DNA of 64,000 bases from Spiroplasma_E ixodetis_B (GTDB lineage Bacteria; Bacillota_I; Bacilli_A; Mycoplasmatales; VBWQ01), in contig NZ_AP028955.1 of assembly GCF_040369795.1 (NCBI RefSeq), positions 124,001 through 188,000 of the forward strand. Reading direction: 5' to 3'. Shown piece after piece: positions 63,596 through 64,000 of this stretch. The notes under the pieces are model-generated. The model did not search any database. It was given only the letters and a program-made list of their open reading frames with translations, and was not told the DNA's origin. The first letter of the stretch is position 1; each line of letters opens with the position of its first letter. A program made the translations under genes and the position numbers.

Positions 63596-63874
63596 ATGGT
63601 CAATATTAACTCATATTCAGATGAATTTAAAAAACAAATAGTAGCTTTATATCAAAGTGGTAAGTCAGTTTCTTGTCTTGCTAAAGAGTACAATGTTACA
63701 AGAGCAGCTACTTATAATTGAATTAAGCAATTTACTAATTCAGGCAGTTTTAAAACCAAAGATAACCGTTCTGTTGAAGAAAATGAATTAATTAAATTAA
63801 GAAAAGAATTAAAACAATTAAGAATGGAAAATGATATTTTAAAGCAAGCAGCACTAATAATAGGCAGAAAATAG
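63596..63874 (+). CDS. IS3 orfA transposase
   Basis: 92 residues: MVNINSYSDEFKKQIVALYQ, HTH SVSCLAKEYNVTRAATYNWIKQF, and a leucine-zipper-like LRKELKQLRMENDILKQAAL. AAAGGAATT precedes the ATG. The orfB frame (-1) opens before the stop, as usual for IS3 programmed frameshifting. Confidence 0.88.
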
Positions 63875-64000
63875 AAATTATTACTAAAAATAAAGTTAAA
63901 TATAAAATTCGTAAAATGTGTCGTTTTTTAAAAATCTCTAAACCAACATATTATTTTAATTTCAAGAAAAAAGAAGATAAAATTAAAAATAATATGTATG
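63875..64000 (+). CDS. IS3 orfB integrase, 5' part (runs off window)
   Basis: The frame opens near the orfA stop and contains MCRFLKISKPTYYFNFKKKE (ATG 63916), matching the N-terminus of the orfB at 39068-39865. The rest is outside the window. Confidence 0.8.

Larger units (their letters stand above)
63520..64000 (+). mobile_element. IS3-family (IS150-like) element, 5' part
   Basis: Begins TGGATGGGTTACACTTTATT at 63520 and runs off the window end. Contains orfA and the start of orfB, both undamaged as far as seen. Confidence 0.9.

Overview
The window is mollicute chromosome, almost certainly Spiroplasma or a close relative. Base composition is extremely AT-rich, and every long conserved gene stays open only if TGA is read as tryptophan (genetic code 4). 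The housekeeping genes (uvrB, topA, truB, ribF, scpA/scpB, rluB, acpS, deoA, fakA) are low-GC mollicute types, and five insertion-sequence families are present. By my count roughly 40% of the window is IS DNA: IS630 (all copies broken), IS256 (two intact transposases), an IS5-type DDE_4 element, an IS3/IS150-type element and one GC-richer IS1595/ISXO2-type element. Most copies are nested in, or truncated by, other copies.

Layout. 1-840: IS remnants and non-coding DNA. 841-3780: Asp23/Gls24 protein, FakA-type fatty acid kinase, and a membrane protein that looks like a catalytically dead YugP peptidase. 3900-9046: IS630/IS256/IS5/IS3 pile-up that appears to have destroyed a promoter-driven gene starting at 5343. 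9047-9336: an unknown 3' gene fragment, then a GC-rich chain of hairpins. 9413-15124: uvrB, a Vat-like acetyltransferase and an ogt gene split by a nested IS5/IS256 insertion. 15134-17629: amino-acid permease and alpha/beta hydrolase. 17964-21917: remains of phage-like structural genes cut by IS630. 23018-34306: an almost IS-free, minus-strand accessory block. It combines a filamentous-phage (plectrovirus)-like module (813-codon adhesin with beta-propeller-like repeats, tiny membrane proteins) with plasmid functions (ParA, small DNA-binding partner, replication-relaxation-like protein, HU-like protein, possible mobilization fragment), two surface lipoproteins (one a zinc metallopeptidase, one a tandem-repeat protein) and a 35-bp-stem hairpin that could be an origin. 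34307-43732: second IS pile-up enclosing more phage-like gene debris. 43763-50007: core genes rluB, scpB, scpA, a lipoprotein, deoA, acpS and rnhC. 50105-57038: phage-like pseudogenes and IS copies, including a 953-bp tandem triplication. 57110-60960: promoter, then topA-truB-ribF. 61044-64000: IS1595, a gene split by IS5, and the start of an IS3 copy.

Interpretation. Core genes are intact, while accessory genes are broken by single-base changes in A/T runs, by TAA nonsense mutations or by IS insertion. That contrast argues for real decay of phage, plasmid and IS DNA rather than poor sequence quality. The most interesting parts are the plasmid-phage hybrid block (23-34 kb), a short IS256-ended MITE with a target duplication, two probable pseudo-enzymes (the YugP-like protein and RNase HIII) and the GC-rich hairpin island before uvrB.
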